The notes beneath the pieces are model-generated. The model saw nothing but the letters and a program-made list of their open reading frames with translations, made no database searches and was not told the origin of the DNA. A stretch of DNA of 64,000 bases from Bolinopsis microptera (Eukaryota; Ctenophora; Tentaculata; Lobata; Bolinopsidae), in NCBI RefSeq assembly GCF_026151205.1, contig NC_087073.1:9029411-9093410 (forward strand), given 5' to 3'. Below, one piece after another: positions 30,881 to 45,500 of the stretch (its first letter is position 1; the number at the start of each line of letters is the position of its first letter). The position numbers and the translations under genes are program-made.

Positions 30881-33410
30881 CAAATTATTGTTGTACTAGA
30901 CGAATGTAATAAAAATATTAGTCGTCCTAAGCTAGGTATCTTTCGTAAACTGTGCTAGCTGTTTTAACTTTGATAACTTTAAAGGTAGCATGATATTCTT
31001 GTTACTGGTGCTCAAGCCAATACTAGCTGACTACTGGATATCTGATCTAACATCTCCAGGTTTGTGACAACACTTCTTGATTACTTCTCAACCACTTGCT
31101 AATTAACAACCTGCCAATTAATAATTGTAGAATATACGATGCGTTACAATATTGCAGTATGGCACCGGATGGATTGCCCGACTCTAGGATCTAACAAATG
31201 GGTGATAATGTGTGTTGGTTTGTTTTGTCAAACTAGCCACTCCCTGGCCACGGACGTAGCCATGCGGGTCTCCATTAACATAATAGTGTTAACCGATCCG
31301 GCAAGCCCCTGCATCGCATTATTGATCTGTGATGCGGTGTGAAACACGGAACTTTTGACGGAATTTTTTGACGGAATTGATCTCTGAAGCCTGCGAATTT
31401 GTAGAATATAATGAAATATTGTAGAAAGCGTAAGTAAGGAAAACGTATGGTAGTGGTTCTTCTGTGTACACTGTACAGTGTACTTGTTAATACTTAATAT
31501 GGAACCTCATGGACTCATGTACAGCAAGGTGCCTGTTTTGTTGTATTTAGGGCTCTCAAAAGGAACGGTTTTCCTATCTTCAAGATAGCCAGACATTTAA
31601 ATCTTTGAGTTGGCTCCAAGGCCGTGACTTTTGGAATTTATATCGTTATGAGACCGTTTATCGGTTTATCGGAAGCTTATCTAATAATCATTGAATATTG
31701 GCTGAGTTTTAAACTTCTCTACCTTCAAATTATCGCACATGAGTAGACGTGCCAGGAATATCCAATTGTCTGGTCATAACTCCCACTTCTCAGTACTCAT
31801 TCCGGTGCACTGTACTAAAACTCGTCAACTTATTGTCATCGCACCGTTAAAATGATAGGTGTTAATGTAGCCTTCAAATCCTCCAAATTGGGTGATTTTG
31901 AGAAAGACGTTCACATTGTGGGGAGATGGTAAGGGAAGTGCGGGCTACCCCCTTATCTTGGTCCCTTTGTTGGGTTTAAGTAACTTTTAATTACTGAATA
32001 TGATTATGTTTGAAATTGAATTAACCGTAGAGGATTGCACGCTGATTGGTAGTAAACATACCGGGTCGTATCTAAGTGGACATCGTCACACCAGCATACC
32101 AAATATACGATCCGTTTTCATGGCAACACGTTACAGATATAAGGCCAGGTATTTTGGGAAGGAGCTGGTTCAGGTTTAGGGTCCTCTTATACACGGGGGG
32201 TTACATTATGCTGGTGATAAGCGCGGGATCCCCTCGCAAGGAGCTTATAACAAATCCTGTTAAAGATGGTAACCGCTCCACTAATCGCGGAAAAATTACA
32301 TCCACGGGGTGCTCTACGCTAAATATACTTACTACCTTTAACGCTTGAAAACGATAGATGGCCTCCAATTAGCAAACAGGTGACATGTGGTGGGGACCCT
32401 TCTTAATAAAACTACATTTAAAAGTTTTAAATGTTCCTTCAATTATTAGAATATTTGAGGAGTCTGTTCAATATCATTTTAAAATAGAGGATGTTGTGCG
32501 GAACTAATTTCAATCAAGAGGGAGCTGATGTGTTGCGAATGGTTGTCGCCATTGCCGAGCAAGGTGGACAAATTAATCGAGAAGAAGTGAGTTTACACGT
32601 AGTTTAAATGGACCGAACGTGCCAAGCTGCTCGTTGTAAGGTGGTTTAAAATAGCCACCCGCTCATTCTTAGCATACTTACATCTGCATTCTTCAAGGTC
32701 TTGGCAGGAGTTGTGGTATTTTGTGGTGGAGTGAGATCAGTTTAAAGTGTAATGGTGAGGAAGGAACGAAATAGAATTAGGCTCTCAAATCCCCCGAATA
32801 ATCCACCCAAATATCCTTCACTAATGCTCTATTAAGTGGCGTCACTCTGACGAATATTTCAATTACAAAAAGCGATATCAGTACCTCTCTCTCTCTCTCT
32901 GGCAATATCAGTATCTACCCTCCCAAATCACGTCTCAAACTGCCCAGAAACACGGCTATATTTACAAGATTCCGTCTCGGTGTACATAACAAGCTATGGA
33001 CCAATCAGAAGCGATGTTTTGTGTCACGTGAGCTGTAACACGTGACACGTGATAATTGATAGGATTTAGATCTGGTTGAGCGAACCGAGTACGGGGGACT
33101 TTTATCTGGAGGTTGTGTGACAGGAGAACCGTTTAACAGAAAGGTAACAAGTAACCAGGTAAGAAGGTTCTTCTGTTTATCTTCCCCCGGTAATTCTATC
33201 AAGTTTTATCTGCTGTATTTAAGATATATTACCTGTATCAGATGACATCAGTTGTCTGCGTATCTACGAAAAAGATACATATTCTGATACAAATAACGCT
33301 GGCAGCTCCTCATGAAACTGATGAATCACAGTCTATACGGTCTATATAGGGTTACATTCTGCTGATTATTGACCAGAGTTTTGTGTCAAACACTGAGAGG
33401 GGAATTTAAA
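30881..33410. other. non-coding stretch
   Basis: No gene recognised. Contains a short CT microsatellite (32885-32900) and a group of CACGTG motifs at 33024-33053. Confidence 0.4.
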
Positions 33411-33412
33411 AG

Positions 33413-33880
33413 GTCATGTCACGTGACAGCAGTCTGTAGCCAGGCTCACGAGTTTAACCTACAACTTCCACAGCAGCTATTATTATCATCACACACAATC
33501 CATCTGTTATAATAATTAATAATAATTAACTAATTCCCCTACATAATGACAAGTATAATAGTGGTATGATTGAGAATAGCAGATCTTCTTGATCCATTAG
33601 ATAATTATAATTAACAATCCACTTTCTTTCGTCTGTCTCGAAAGCAAAATTACGAAATAATTTACTGCGAACAAAACAAGCAGATGACAGGGTTTTGTGT
33701 TAACAAGATGACCACTAAGAGAGGGGAGGTGGTTATCACGTGACCAGTCAGTCTGCAGCCTACTCACGAGCAGTTCATACTCTAACCAAATACTTCCACA
33801 CCAGCCATTACCACCGCACATAATCCGACTATTAAATTCCCCCTCTCCTCGTAATGACAAGTAGAAGTGTGCTTGAGAAC
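33413..33880 (+). repeat. diverged tandem duplication with TCACGTGA boxes
   Basis: About 33413-33575 and 33727-33880 are related. Both read TCACGTGAC, then CAGTCTG(T/C)AGCC, CTCACGAG, ACTTCCACA, ATTCCCC and AATGACAAGTA in the same order, about 315 bp apart. Confidence 0.6.
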
Positions 33881-36800
33881 GGGCCCCGGTGAAGCTTGTC
33901 TGGAGCGGAGAATATCCGGGGGGAATGTAGCCAACATTCCGTGGCTCATTGTCCACCAGGGAGTGGCACAAGAACTGACAGGGACAGTGTGTGTCGTGTG
34001 GTCCCAGGTAGGGGGTGAGTCTTGTGGTCGTCTCCATACACTCACGTGTATCTTTCACTTTCAACTACTCTGCGCTGCCTTGTTGCTAGCTTGCTAGGTG
34101 TAAACAATGCGCCTTGCTCACGAACACTGGCTACTACTTCTCAAAACTTCTCAAAATGCTTTGAATGCCTGAAAACGAGCCGAGAGCGCGGGTAATGTAC
34201 ATGACAAAACTATGTAAATAATCCGGTGACGGTCCAACAAAACTGCTTCTCGATTCAATAAAATAAAACGATTTTTAACAAAGAGTAAGCACGGTGACTG
34301 TAAACAAGTGGTCAATGAAGAGCACGTTGAAACGCCGCCTTAAATCTCTGTTCAGTTGATTTTACAAAACCTGGAGGAGGGAAGGAATATGTGAAGTGCA
34401 CTTGCCATGAAGTAAAAACTTAAAGTATATCGTCATTTCCATATTCGCTCCTTACAATGTGGATTACGGAATGTAAAGCAATTTCACACTCGATATTTTC
34501 ATCGATTTCAAATGGAATTTTCAATTTTATTCCATGCTAGCCTTCGTGCTAATTGAAGTAAAATACCGCCAATGTAAAAGTGTATACTTGGCTGAAATCC
34601 AAGAGCAGACTCAATGTATCGGCTGTACTCTCCGAATTATTGGGACAAATTGTTTCCTCCAAAGTATAGAGTGAATGTCGCACATGTCACATGACCGAAC
34701 TTCAAGTGGAGTGGTGGGCCTGAGTCACGTGGTACAAATCCAGTGTAGTGATTGGTGTGTTGAGGATGGGAGCAGGTTGGAAGTATAAGGTAGATACACT
34801 GTGTAGAGTGGTAAGGAAATACAGTTCTTTCTTCTCTCTCTCTTCTTCTCCAGGGTGAGTGTATTAAGACTTCACACCTACACTTCAGTGAATACTGTAT
34901 CCCCACTGTATAGATAGTTCTTTTCCTAGACCATGTACCCACCCTCCAGAAACCAGAGGGAGAGACTGGACACTCAGCGGGGGAGATTGAACACTCAGCC
35001 AATAAAATACGGCGTGAAATTAGGGAGTTGGTGGTAGCCTTCCCGGGGTTCACCCAAATAGAGTACCAATATCTCACTCTTACTTAATTCTAGGGAACTG
35101 CACTTTATTAAGTGTTAAAATGTCTGATCATTCGCCATTATCCCGGTCATGATTTAAGCGAGCTCCGCTCCAGAAAGGAGGTCTTACTTTCGATTTGAAG
35201 TATCGCTATAATAAGTCATCTTACTCGTGATCTGCCGACTAGACTTGAGTACTGGAGATAAGAATTAAGAACCTGATCACATTGTCGCCCGATATTATGT
35301 CGGCCAATATAATGCCGTTTTCCCATGATTGGTGAAGAATGTGAAGTATTTGGTGCTGCTAAAAAGGTCCCAGTCTCGACGTAGGACGGATACAGTTAGC
35401 TCCACAACTCAGTCAGCTGCCCCCAACAGCCTCAACAGCCTGGCTTAACGTGCTTCACATATCCTTCACCTGTTACCGTGCTCAAGTGTCTTCCCCGACA
35501 TTTAGTTCTAATTTAGAGGCCTAAATCTTACCAATTCTAACAATATATCAATTTACTGTATCGCCTCTTTCCCTCCCCCAGTTAGAGGCCCTTGTTAGCA
35601 GGATGCTGGGCAAGCTGCCCCGGCCAGAAGATTCAGCTGTAATTATTGTCATGTGCTGAAGTAAGAATTACTGGGAGTCACAACTTTGTTAAGTGTGTTC
35701 CAGACTATTTCTAATCCACCTTTATAATACCACAAAGAGATCAAATCTCTCAAAGTGTGAACTATAAACCCCGACCTAGCCACCACCACTGACCACTACC
35801 TTCAACACGTTATGGCTTCTACTGGTTCTACATTGGTTCATATCGGTGTTAGGAAATCGTGGCAGGGAATATTAGCAATAACAGTACACGACCTGTTACC
35901 ACGTGACCATCATCACTACCTGGTGTCACGTGACCATCATCACCCGGAACTCACGAGCTCTACATCATGTAGTGAGGAGAGGAACCAATGTAGGAGCTAG
36001 CCTGGGTGGCGTTCACCACACCACAATCTAACCGCTGCCGAGTAAAGATGTTACTGTTAAAGTTACTGGGCGTGTTCTCCTACACCTGTACTGACTACAG
36101 GTCCTGTACTGGTGCGGTGTGGTGAGGTGCATAGTGGACTCTTTTTGTTAGACAATCTGTGTGTCCTTCAGCCGGTGGGCCTTGACCTGAATAACAATGG
36201 AAATGTTACGGTCGTGCTCTTTGTTAATTGTAGGAAAATTGATTAAGATGATCGATATCTAATTAGACCACAGCGGACTTGTACCTCTATCATTATATCC
36301 GCTAATAGATCATTAACGAGCCTAATAAAGAGAAGTGTCTATACTAATGAAGATGTCTCACTATATCTCACTAGAGATCTGGTGTATCTTTACTATTAGA
36401 AGTGTGGTAGAAGTAACAAGTCTGATCAGACGAATGAGCTAAGAGAGAACATCTGCGAGGGAGTGGTTGTTGTTCTGGGGGTTAGCACAGGAGAGATACA
36501 GTGGGGTACCTTCTAATTAAAGGAAAACAGAGATAATTACATCCCAACACAAAAAACTTTCGTAGATTTCAGTGAAGCGGAGTACTGTGGAAGTAAGGGA
36601 CTGAAGGGTATTGTCCATATATCCAATTTAAGTGAAAAGGTGAATTGTCCATATGGTTTTTGCTTTCACTGTGATTTGATCTCCTTTGTGGTACCTTTGG
36701 AGATCTTTAGTTACTAGTTATGTCGGGAATTTACACTCAGGTGTGATTGGGAGCTTTTGTTTTTACATTTTTTCTAAAGAAAGTTGACTTTAATCTTGTT

Positions 36801-39220
36801 TTCTGACTTGTAAAATTCTTCAGAGCTATTAATGTTAATTTTAGCTGCCCCACTTCTGCATCAAGTCTCAACTTTTCAAATTAAACAAAGAGCTTCTAAT
36901 AGATCTCATGTAAAAAGGCTGGTGACTGTATCCATCTTAAACGACTGTACTGTATCTTGATCATGATAAAACCCTCATCAAAACTGACACACTCCCACTC
37001 AAGATCTATAATTAGCACCGGTTACACAACATAGGCTCAAGAGTCAAGAAGTCTAGCTCTCTCGCTGTATGGGCATTGTGTAGAGTTGTAGACGCTAAAC
37101 TGGGGGGACAACTCACAATAACAAGTTGTACACCACATTGTGTTGTGCCCAACTCTCTTCAAAACATGCTGCTGTTAAACACAAGCTCGAATTCCAGGAC
37201 CTAGGTATTACCATGACAGCGTGTTATGGGATCTATTATTGCTGCTGCTGCTGCTGTTCAAATGAATTATGGAGGTTGGGAATTATTGGATGGTTGGAGT
37301 CGGTGTGTCGGTCTGGTGGGACCTAGACTAGTAGACTATGGTTTGTCATGAGTCAGAACACTACAGTTGGACACTATGGTTAACTTATTGGGGGTCTAGA
37401 CCCGCAATAGAGATATCCGTATCAGTTTACGCCGCTTTTAATAGTATCACGATCAAGTGGCTAAATGTTTTAAAAAGTGCTCCTTGATACAGAAAACCAT
37501 GCTTAGTAATAACTCATATCTACGGTAGAGTTGAAGCCTCAACTTAGAACCACACAGATCTGGTATTAGATAGCATCACGATAAAGTGGTGTTAATTTTA
37601 AAACCATGTTGTTTCTTACTTGCTACACAAGACTACTGTAGACCGTTAACAGACCTAGTTAACAGGTCTGCCATGCAGTGTTAATTCCAAAGTAATAGTT
37701 TCCTGTGTTAACAGCCACAAAACTATATTGCTATTGTTTACTTATTATGGGGTTCCTGGCGGTTGTCCAATCAGCACACAGTTTAACGATATCAGCCAAT
37801 CAGCTGCCAGTATCGGTTAAACTCGCTTCATTGTATTAGTATTAAGAGTTAGGACTAAACAAAAGTTTTACGCTTCAGCACGCTCAGTGACACGTGCCAA
37901 AAGTAACTTGGACACGTTTTGGTAAAAACATCTCCGAGGTTAAAACTTAGCATACCTGGACACAATACCACATTTCTGTCCTACTATCAACCGGGGATCT
38001 GAGTTAGTAAAGTTCAAGTCCGCGCTATTCATTTAATTAAGTGTGTTTCAAAGTGTAGCGGCTGCAATGTGAATGCTGTAAAAGTATTTAGAGTTTAAAC
38101 TCTTAACTCGGATGTTTTTACTTTCGGCTCGTGTATCCGAGTGTGTTGAAGCGTAAATTGTAACCGATGTGCCCGCACTAGTATTCGCAGAGTCATCATA
38201 CAGTTTACAAAAACGTATCCCCTTTAGGTAGGATCCAGGCTGTACTTAGCACTATATCTCCTGATATTGTTACATGTATCCTGATATTGTTACTTTGCGG
38301 ATATCAAAGCAATGTGATAATGCACGACACATGGTACCGACATGAACACACTTGCACTTAACGTCCGCACCATGTATTATAACTATATCTCCCTACGTCA
38401 CCGATATCTCCTGTCTCCACTAAGTATACCTAACTATAGCACTAATCATTGTGATGTCATATCTACCCTGTCAATCGTGGCCTGCATAGTTTTTAAGCCA
38501 CGAAATTGCACTGTACCTACAAATTCCCAAGAGCCCACAAAATCACGTATAGTACCTCAGTTGGAACTGGCTGAGCTAAGAACCCCGCTCTGAAATGCCG
38601 TCATACTTCACATATAACATTACCACATCACTGCTCAGTTTACCACCCTAACAGTTCCCAGCTGTTGTAGGAACCAGATCTATGAACCAACAGTTTGGTT
38701 TGGTTTGGTTTCAAGAGCTTATACTTGCCACGTATGTCCAGGTTCATTATAATAATGCAGGACTTCTAGGCAATGAGCTTGGTTGTGGGACACACTCAAC
38801 TAGGGAAGTTGAGAGGCCTCAATCAAGTCTCATTAAAGAGATATCAACAGAGTGTGAACCACTGCCAGACTTACCTTTGATTAGAGTTTGCCAGGCTCTA
38901 TAAGTGTGGCAGATAGTGTCTTCTTTGTCCTATCCTTTGTCCGTGATGCTGGTAACAAACTCTTGTTGCAGGTGATGGTGACATAAACTCATTTGCATGA
39001 TTGGGACTAGAGATGGGTCGATTGTGAAGTGTGCTATATACTTATATAAATAGGTAGTTGTGATAAATAGTACTGCTCAGTACCGTAATTATAAAACCAT
39101 TATCTGAAAACTTGTCTCAACATAGAAGATCTAAATGACATGAGGTCTAAACTGGGTCGATTAAAAGTGAGCTACAGATTAGCGGCTGGGAAAAACAAAG
39201 AGATGGAGATTAGTGATTAA
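33881..39220. other. non-coding stretch
   Basis: No gene I can support. Longer ORFs on the minus strand near 33597-34064 and 34637-35077 lack domain-like content. An ATG with a hydrophobic start lies at 36048 (see findings). TCACGTGA-type boxes recur at about 34041, 34724, 35900 and 35926. Confidence 0.4.
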
Positions 39221-40890
39221 TACAGGTAATCAGTACAGGTGCTGAGTGAACGTATGACAGACCGTAAAATCGGAAGATTAACTGTTAATGACTAAAACAC
39301 CCTAGAATTAAGTGCCACAACCATGAGGTTATAAAGTAAAGAGGGTCTATATAGACTACTAGAAGATAATAAGTGGGCTGAAGCTAATAACTGGTTAACT
39401 TGTCGCAATAGAGAATGAAACATATCACAACAAAGAGGGACAAATTGTCGAGAAAAATAAAGTATCCGGTAAATATCACTATGCTGAGTAACTCGTGATG
39501 TAGCCACGTGTTAAGAATTCCTCGTGTAGGAGGAGGTAGAATAAATAAAGTAGTGCAGGTAATTATCACGATGCTGGGTAAACGGACAGTGAAAACAAGG
39601 AGAGAAGGGTTACTAATGGCTTAAACACTAAATGCAGACTAATGAGAGTGAAGTGCTAGGCACAGAGTAAGGGAAAATTAAACTACTAAAGATAATAAGT
39701 GGGCTGAAGATATTAACTTGAAACATGTCGCAATGGAGATTGAAACATATCACTAAAAGAGTGTGCACAATATGAGATCCGAATATATTGAAGAATGGGG
39801 AAAACAGTAATAGTGGGATAATTATAGTGGTAAAGAGTTTACTAGAGAGTGGTCCACAAGGAGGTTACGTGGGAGAGGTTGAGGTGCATGCTGTGATGGG
39901 TGGTCAAGAGCTGTCCAGCCAAGTTTATATGGCCTAAAATAAACACACAAAGCCTACAATAGTAGTTAAGGAGCCGCCACACTGCACTTGGCCAGGCAAG
40001 TGAACGAGGAGAGATCAGTGCAGTACGGCAACATCAAAAGAACGTTTTGAATTACAGTTCAATGGTAGGCAGGGCTAGGTAGCAGCACTTTAATCACTGA
40101 GAAGAAGTCCGAAAGAAGGCCTAATTTAACATTGTTTTTAATGTGCACCGTAGTTGTGCTGTTATTCGATTGAATGTTTACACTGTGCAAAATGAAGTCA
40201 TCTTCCAGTGCCTAGCTGTAAAAAAAATGCTACGTGCGCGGGAGTGTGTGAACAAAAATACGGCACTAACTAGCGAGCATGAGCAAGGGAAACAGGACTC
40301 AGTCGAAAAGGAGCCCTACACTAGTGTTTGTGACACTAAGGGGAGCGCACGCGAGAGTAAAGAGGGCTAAAATTTAAGCAAGCAAATGCGCGAGCAATAA
40401 GACTCTGCCGACTTAAGTTGTAAAATAAGTGACCAAAACAGAATCTAAATTAGAAGTATATCGGATATACTATATCCATATGTTAAAACTTAAAGGAGTA
40501 GCAGGTTACCAGCTGATGAGAAGGGTGCTGATGAAAATGTAAGATGACAGATAAAAGAAAGGTGATGGCATGAGTAAAGTCATAGTAAAACGTCAGCGCA
40601 GAGAAATAGTAGATGAATTTATAAAGTAAAAGCTAAAAACTTAGAAGAGGATCATGGTTAATAATTAGTTAAAGAGTGGCAGGTTACCAGCTTTAGAGAA
40701 AATGCTTTAGTTGAAATGCTATTGAAGATGAAAGATTGCAAATAAAAGAACGTTGAAGACGTAAGTAAAGTCATAATAGATCGTTACGTAAGTAGTAAAG
40801 TCATATTAAAACTTACGTAAGTAAAGACATATTAAAACTTAAGCGCAAAAGGAATAGCAGATGGGTTTATTAATGAAGTGATACGCCAAA
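39220..40890 (+). repeat. region of diverged local tandem duplications
   Basis: AGATAATAAGTGGGCTGAAG and then GTCGCAAT, GAAACATATCAC recur at about 39363 and 39691. GCAGGTTACCAGCT, GATGAAA and AAGTAAAGTCATA recur at about 40500-40600 and 40675-40880. The short runs ACGTAAGTA...AAGACATATTAAAACTTA repeat further inside the second set. No coding signal. Confidence 0.5.
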
Positions 40891-42455
40891 CCCTGATCTG
40901 ACAACGTGATGTTTCCGTTACGTTGGTGTAATCGAAGTTGCGTCGGTATAATCGGAGTTGAAGTAGGGCTGAGCTGCCTTGAGTGTGCTGCTTGCTGCAT
41001 GCTGGTATATCGTTTCCATCCAAGGTATAGGGGACGGGGTCTATAACTTTATTGAACTAGCCAAAATATCCTCTATGAACCAACAACTCGCTAGAGTGCG
41101 TGTCTTATCTCACCCCAGCTGTATTGCATTACAAGTAATTATGAGTGTTATCGGGCCGCCTGATTCGCTGAGACTTGAGTATGCAGTGTCCCTGAAATAC
41201 AGTTACGCGACATCTCATATTCCTGATAATATTAATAGTGTCGCCCTCCTTTTTTTTCCGGAAAAAACTGAAATTATCCGGTCGTTTTTTTTTGTTCTCA
41301 TGTCATCATCAATGGAAAAGGGAAAGTCACCCCTGGATCTAGGCTATTATTATCAGTAGCATGTTCAAACTAATTAGACCGACTGAGACTTCTAAGTTTT
41401 CTTCCCCAATTATCTAATTTCTCCTGTACAATGGTTGGCGCGAGAAAGTGCCCTCTACTTTTTGTAAAAAGTACATTACGTAATGCGTATACAGGATGAT
41501 TATAATGCAATGATTGGTGACTGAGAGTGACAGGTTATTTTGGTTGATGGCGCCGAAAATATAGAGTAACAAAAAGTAGAGTTGTTGCTGTCTCCATTAT
41601 TGGTTAGGATTGATTGCGGAGTAAAGTAAGGAATTGACAAGGCGTGACAGCTTACTGTAGGTAATAAGGTCACGTGACTGCAGGTAATAAGGTCACGTGA
41701 TTGAGAATGTTTGACACGACTGGAGAGAGTTTGGGGGGAGATTATTAGATTTAAGTGGCGAGATGACTGGTAGTTACCAGTTACTGAGATTACTGACACC
41801 TTCTTGGAGCTTTAGCTCGCCCTCACAACTAAATTTGAAGACTGAACTCTCCAGAATGAACTCCAGAAACACCCATAGAAACACTCTATAATCACCTCAC
41901 TCCACTCAAAAACATAACATTAAACTGCGAATACAATCAGCACGCAGCTGTTACTGCTACTGCTGTTAAAACCATCCATCATAGCCAGTCAATATTATTT
42001 CACGGTAAAACAGTAGAATAATGAAGTGTGTGGCGTTGCTGGCTTTTAACCAGTTCAGTTAAAAGTGAGGCGTGCATGATGTTTGTTAGATATCTCTACT
42101 TAGTAGCGAGGGCGTGTCCATGTCAGATCGGACAAAATATCTGAAATAGTTTTGTCAAAAGTACTGAGGGTGTTTTGTTAAAAGACTGGAAAATTCCATT
42201 ACTGTGGTTTCCTGTACTATTGTTCAATTTCGATCACATACACTTTCCATAACACAAAAAATCGTAAATAAATTCTGGTTTGCAGTTCTCATGGGATACC
42301 AATTCCGTTTTAAAATCAATTCCATTGCTGGTAGAGTTGCGTGTCCTGATGATATGGAATACCGATCAAGCTATGAGTTATGTTAATTAAATCTAAGATA
42401 TTCCAACATTAAATATAAATTCTAAAATTCCAACTAATTTAATACTAAATTTCAG
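40891..42455. other. non-coding stretch before the first visible semaphorin exon
   Basis: Contains a 23-bp direct repeat with GGTAATAAGGTCACGTGA at 41663-41700. The signal-peptide exon of the semaphorin must lie somewhere upstream of 42456, but I could not identify it with confidence. Confidence 0.4.
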
Positions 42456-42543
42456 GCTGTTCAGATTGTAGACAATATCGGCGGCCAGGAGCTAATTTCT
42501 CAAGTGTGGTGACATATCAAAACTCCATCATTGTCGGCGGCAG
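42456..42543 (+). CDS. semaphorin exon 1 (of those visible): start of Sema domain
   Basis: Acceptor TTTCAG, donor GTAAGA. Reads CSDCRQYRRPGANFSSVVTY and then QNSIIVGGR. This is the first propeller strand, with the conserved V-G-x-R before NALY. It needs one base from an upstream exon (phase 1). Confidence 0.75.
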
Positions 42544-45500
42544 GTAAGAATTACTTTGTTTATTTTGTAAACATTTAAAAAATATCGCAAGTATCCAATG
42601 AATTATTAATGATAAATACCCACAAAGAAATTGGTGCTCAGTCTGCTCACCACCCCATACACTCATGACACTCAGGATCAAATCAACACTCATCACTATA
42701 ATATCAACAGTCAACTCATCCTGTAATGGTTAGCCATTTCCTAAACCCTTTCACTGAAATCTCCTATATTATGAAATCGATAACGAACAGTCGTATTTGG
42801 CTCAAATTATTCAATAAGCGATCAGATTTAAATCGACTGATAAAATCATTTTGAACAATGATTTGGAATGTTTACATGGCTCTGTCCTGTGATGTATACC
42901 ATTCCCTGCTCCTTTGTAAACAATCTCAGTCCACAGACCACACTAGTCCAGCAGATATAAGCTGCAGAATTCACAGTTTTGTGAGATACTATTGTCCTTC
43001 TAAGGGTACAGTCCCCTTGGTGTGGTTTAAAAGCTGGTCTGGACTCTGATTGTTCCCACTCACCAGTCTCACAAGTCTGCAGTATTGTTCCAGATCCTTG
43101 GTCTAGTCTAATAACTCATTAAGAGCAAGTTTAAAACACTGTTAAACATTTGAACCAGAGGATTTAAGGCATATGTCCAGTCCTGGTGTATGATGATGCT
43201 GGGAGGTTCAGTCCCGAACTATGGTTAATGACAGTGCCTGATATTTTAGATTTTATAGTGGGACGCATTCTTGCGTAGCACATGAACCCAATAACCATTT
43301 CTTAATCTCTGCAAATTGGCCGGTACATGTTGTACAAACAAAATATTCAATTAAGAGTAGACACTAGACATATACGGCTACATGGCCTCTGGCTACTCAG
43401 CATTGCAACATACCGTTAACTCTGAAAATTGTTACAATGGACGTGACCTGATCTCAATTTGACCGAAGTAACTCAATGATGGCTACCCTGGAATTGCATT
43501 AGAGTGCTGACTCCCTTATCAAAGCTTTTAAAATAGTAATATTTGTCATTATAATGACAGATACCATGCTCCCTTTCTGTCCGTATCTAACTCTGATAAT
43601 GATATCATCTATATTCTATATGACACGTCATCGTGACGTCACAGAAAACGACGTCAGATCGATAGGAAAACTTTCTAATTTTGCTTTTCCTTGTGGTTGG
43701 AAGTCTAGACTTGGTGGATCCTTACCATGAAGTTACCTTGAAGTAAAGTGAGTGGTTGATAGTGCGAGAGTAGCACGGGAAAAGTGCGGTGAAAACTATA
43801 AGATAGGTGACAGGCCGGGGACATGCTGTCTCAACAGTAATGGATACTGTGTCTTTAGTCTCATGTCTACAAGCTGTGACCGATAACTTCAATTCCCATT
43901 TCCACACCGAAATTCTCAATATCAGCAATATGAAGTTCCGTTAATACGGTATTCGAGATAAAATATGCGTACTATAAAATGGTAAAATACGGGGAACCTG
44001 TATTGTTACAATGGACTATCATGAAACCCAAGATCTATATATTTTCACATTTCATCGAGTTTGAGTACTTCATCTTCACATGGTGTTCCGTTTCAAGCCC
44101 GGCTATAATTCCATGAAAAACACGAACTAACAAATCGCCACTTTTTACTTGTTACCTTGACATGGAACTGTGAGAAAGAAGTGTTTTCTTAATCCGTGTG
44201 TGATCACAGGGGGGGGGGGGGGGGCTGTGTGAACAATGTGTATTGTTGTCTGGTAGTAATGTGATCCTCCCTGCGAAACACCACCACCGGCCTCTACTTC
44301 TCCCGTTATGTAACTTGCTATTTGTAAATATATAGTAAACAATCCACATTTATAAAAGATTCGATTGTTTGATGTGAAATTTGTTAACTGAGCTTTTATC
44401 GGGATTCTCAGCTGTACAAAACATAAATTCGTTAGTCAACGGCTCTATGACTCTGGGATTCTGGGATTCCTTCTCAAGTTTAAAACGTAATATAAAAGTG
44501 TGGGATGTGTCGGTAATACGAAATATCACTTTTAGGATTTTCCGGTGAAGATGAAATTTGAGGGGGATTAAATATCACGAGGTTTCATGAACGCCGAATC
44601 ATTTGAATCAACGCCTGACTGATTTCACAGGAAATATTGTACTATTAAATTATAACATTATAAAGTGGAGAGGGGCAGCTGTCACAGAATTTGTTATGGC
44701 TGTCACTTTCACGACAAATTGCTTATCAAGCCCATTAAAATCAATCTGAGTAGTGTCACAGAAAGTAATGCCACTGTGTTTAACTGTTTACGGTATAATG
44801 ACTTTGAAGAATCGAGGAGCATTTTATCGAGCAAGTAAGAGAGAGGTTTACTGAGGTCCAAAATGATGGCTCAGAATACACCATTCTTATTGAGATTTCA
44901 ATGTCTGGGCTCGGGTCAAGATTCGAGGAATTTGAGCGGGATTGGGTATTGTGCTGTACAATAGCTTTGTCTGAAAAAAAATGTAAGATCATGGCATGAG
45001 TCTGAAGGGTGAATGATATCTCTCCCTACATTTACCACGTCATACCCTGCGGTTTTGACAGATCAGGCCTGTTGCTCAGAACCTTAAAAATATTTGGAAT
45101 TTGATGATCAAATTTGGGCGGATCTTGTAAATCTGGTTCTAACTTCAAGCTTTAGGGCGGGTACTTGGTACTAGTTACATAACCAGTGGTTAAGTAGGGC
45201 AAAATGTTTGTGAAATTAGGGCAAATGATCAGGCGGGGGCGATAAGGAGGTGGTGACAGAAAACAACTCGTTAGAGAACTGTTACCTTCACTTTCTATCG
45301 ACTACCAGTCTCTGGAATAAGGTCGACCAGTCTGTCAAAAACTTATCTTGAGTGCTCTTCGATTTGGGATGGATAACTCAATGTTCTCTCTGGTTTGAGC
45401 CCTTCAACTTGCGAATTGTTTTGGTTGAGGCACTGCGTTTACAGTGATGAATTGGTAGTTACACCAAGAAATTTACAAATTATCTTTCAAAACGTCACGA

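Noticed and set aside
33597-34064. 155-codon minus-strand ORF
   Set aside because: No recognisable domain, and it overlaps a diverged non-coding tandem duplication.
34637-35077. 146-codon minus-strand ORF
   Set aside because: Composition is not protein-like, and there are no motifs or splice context.
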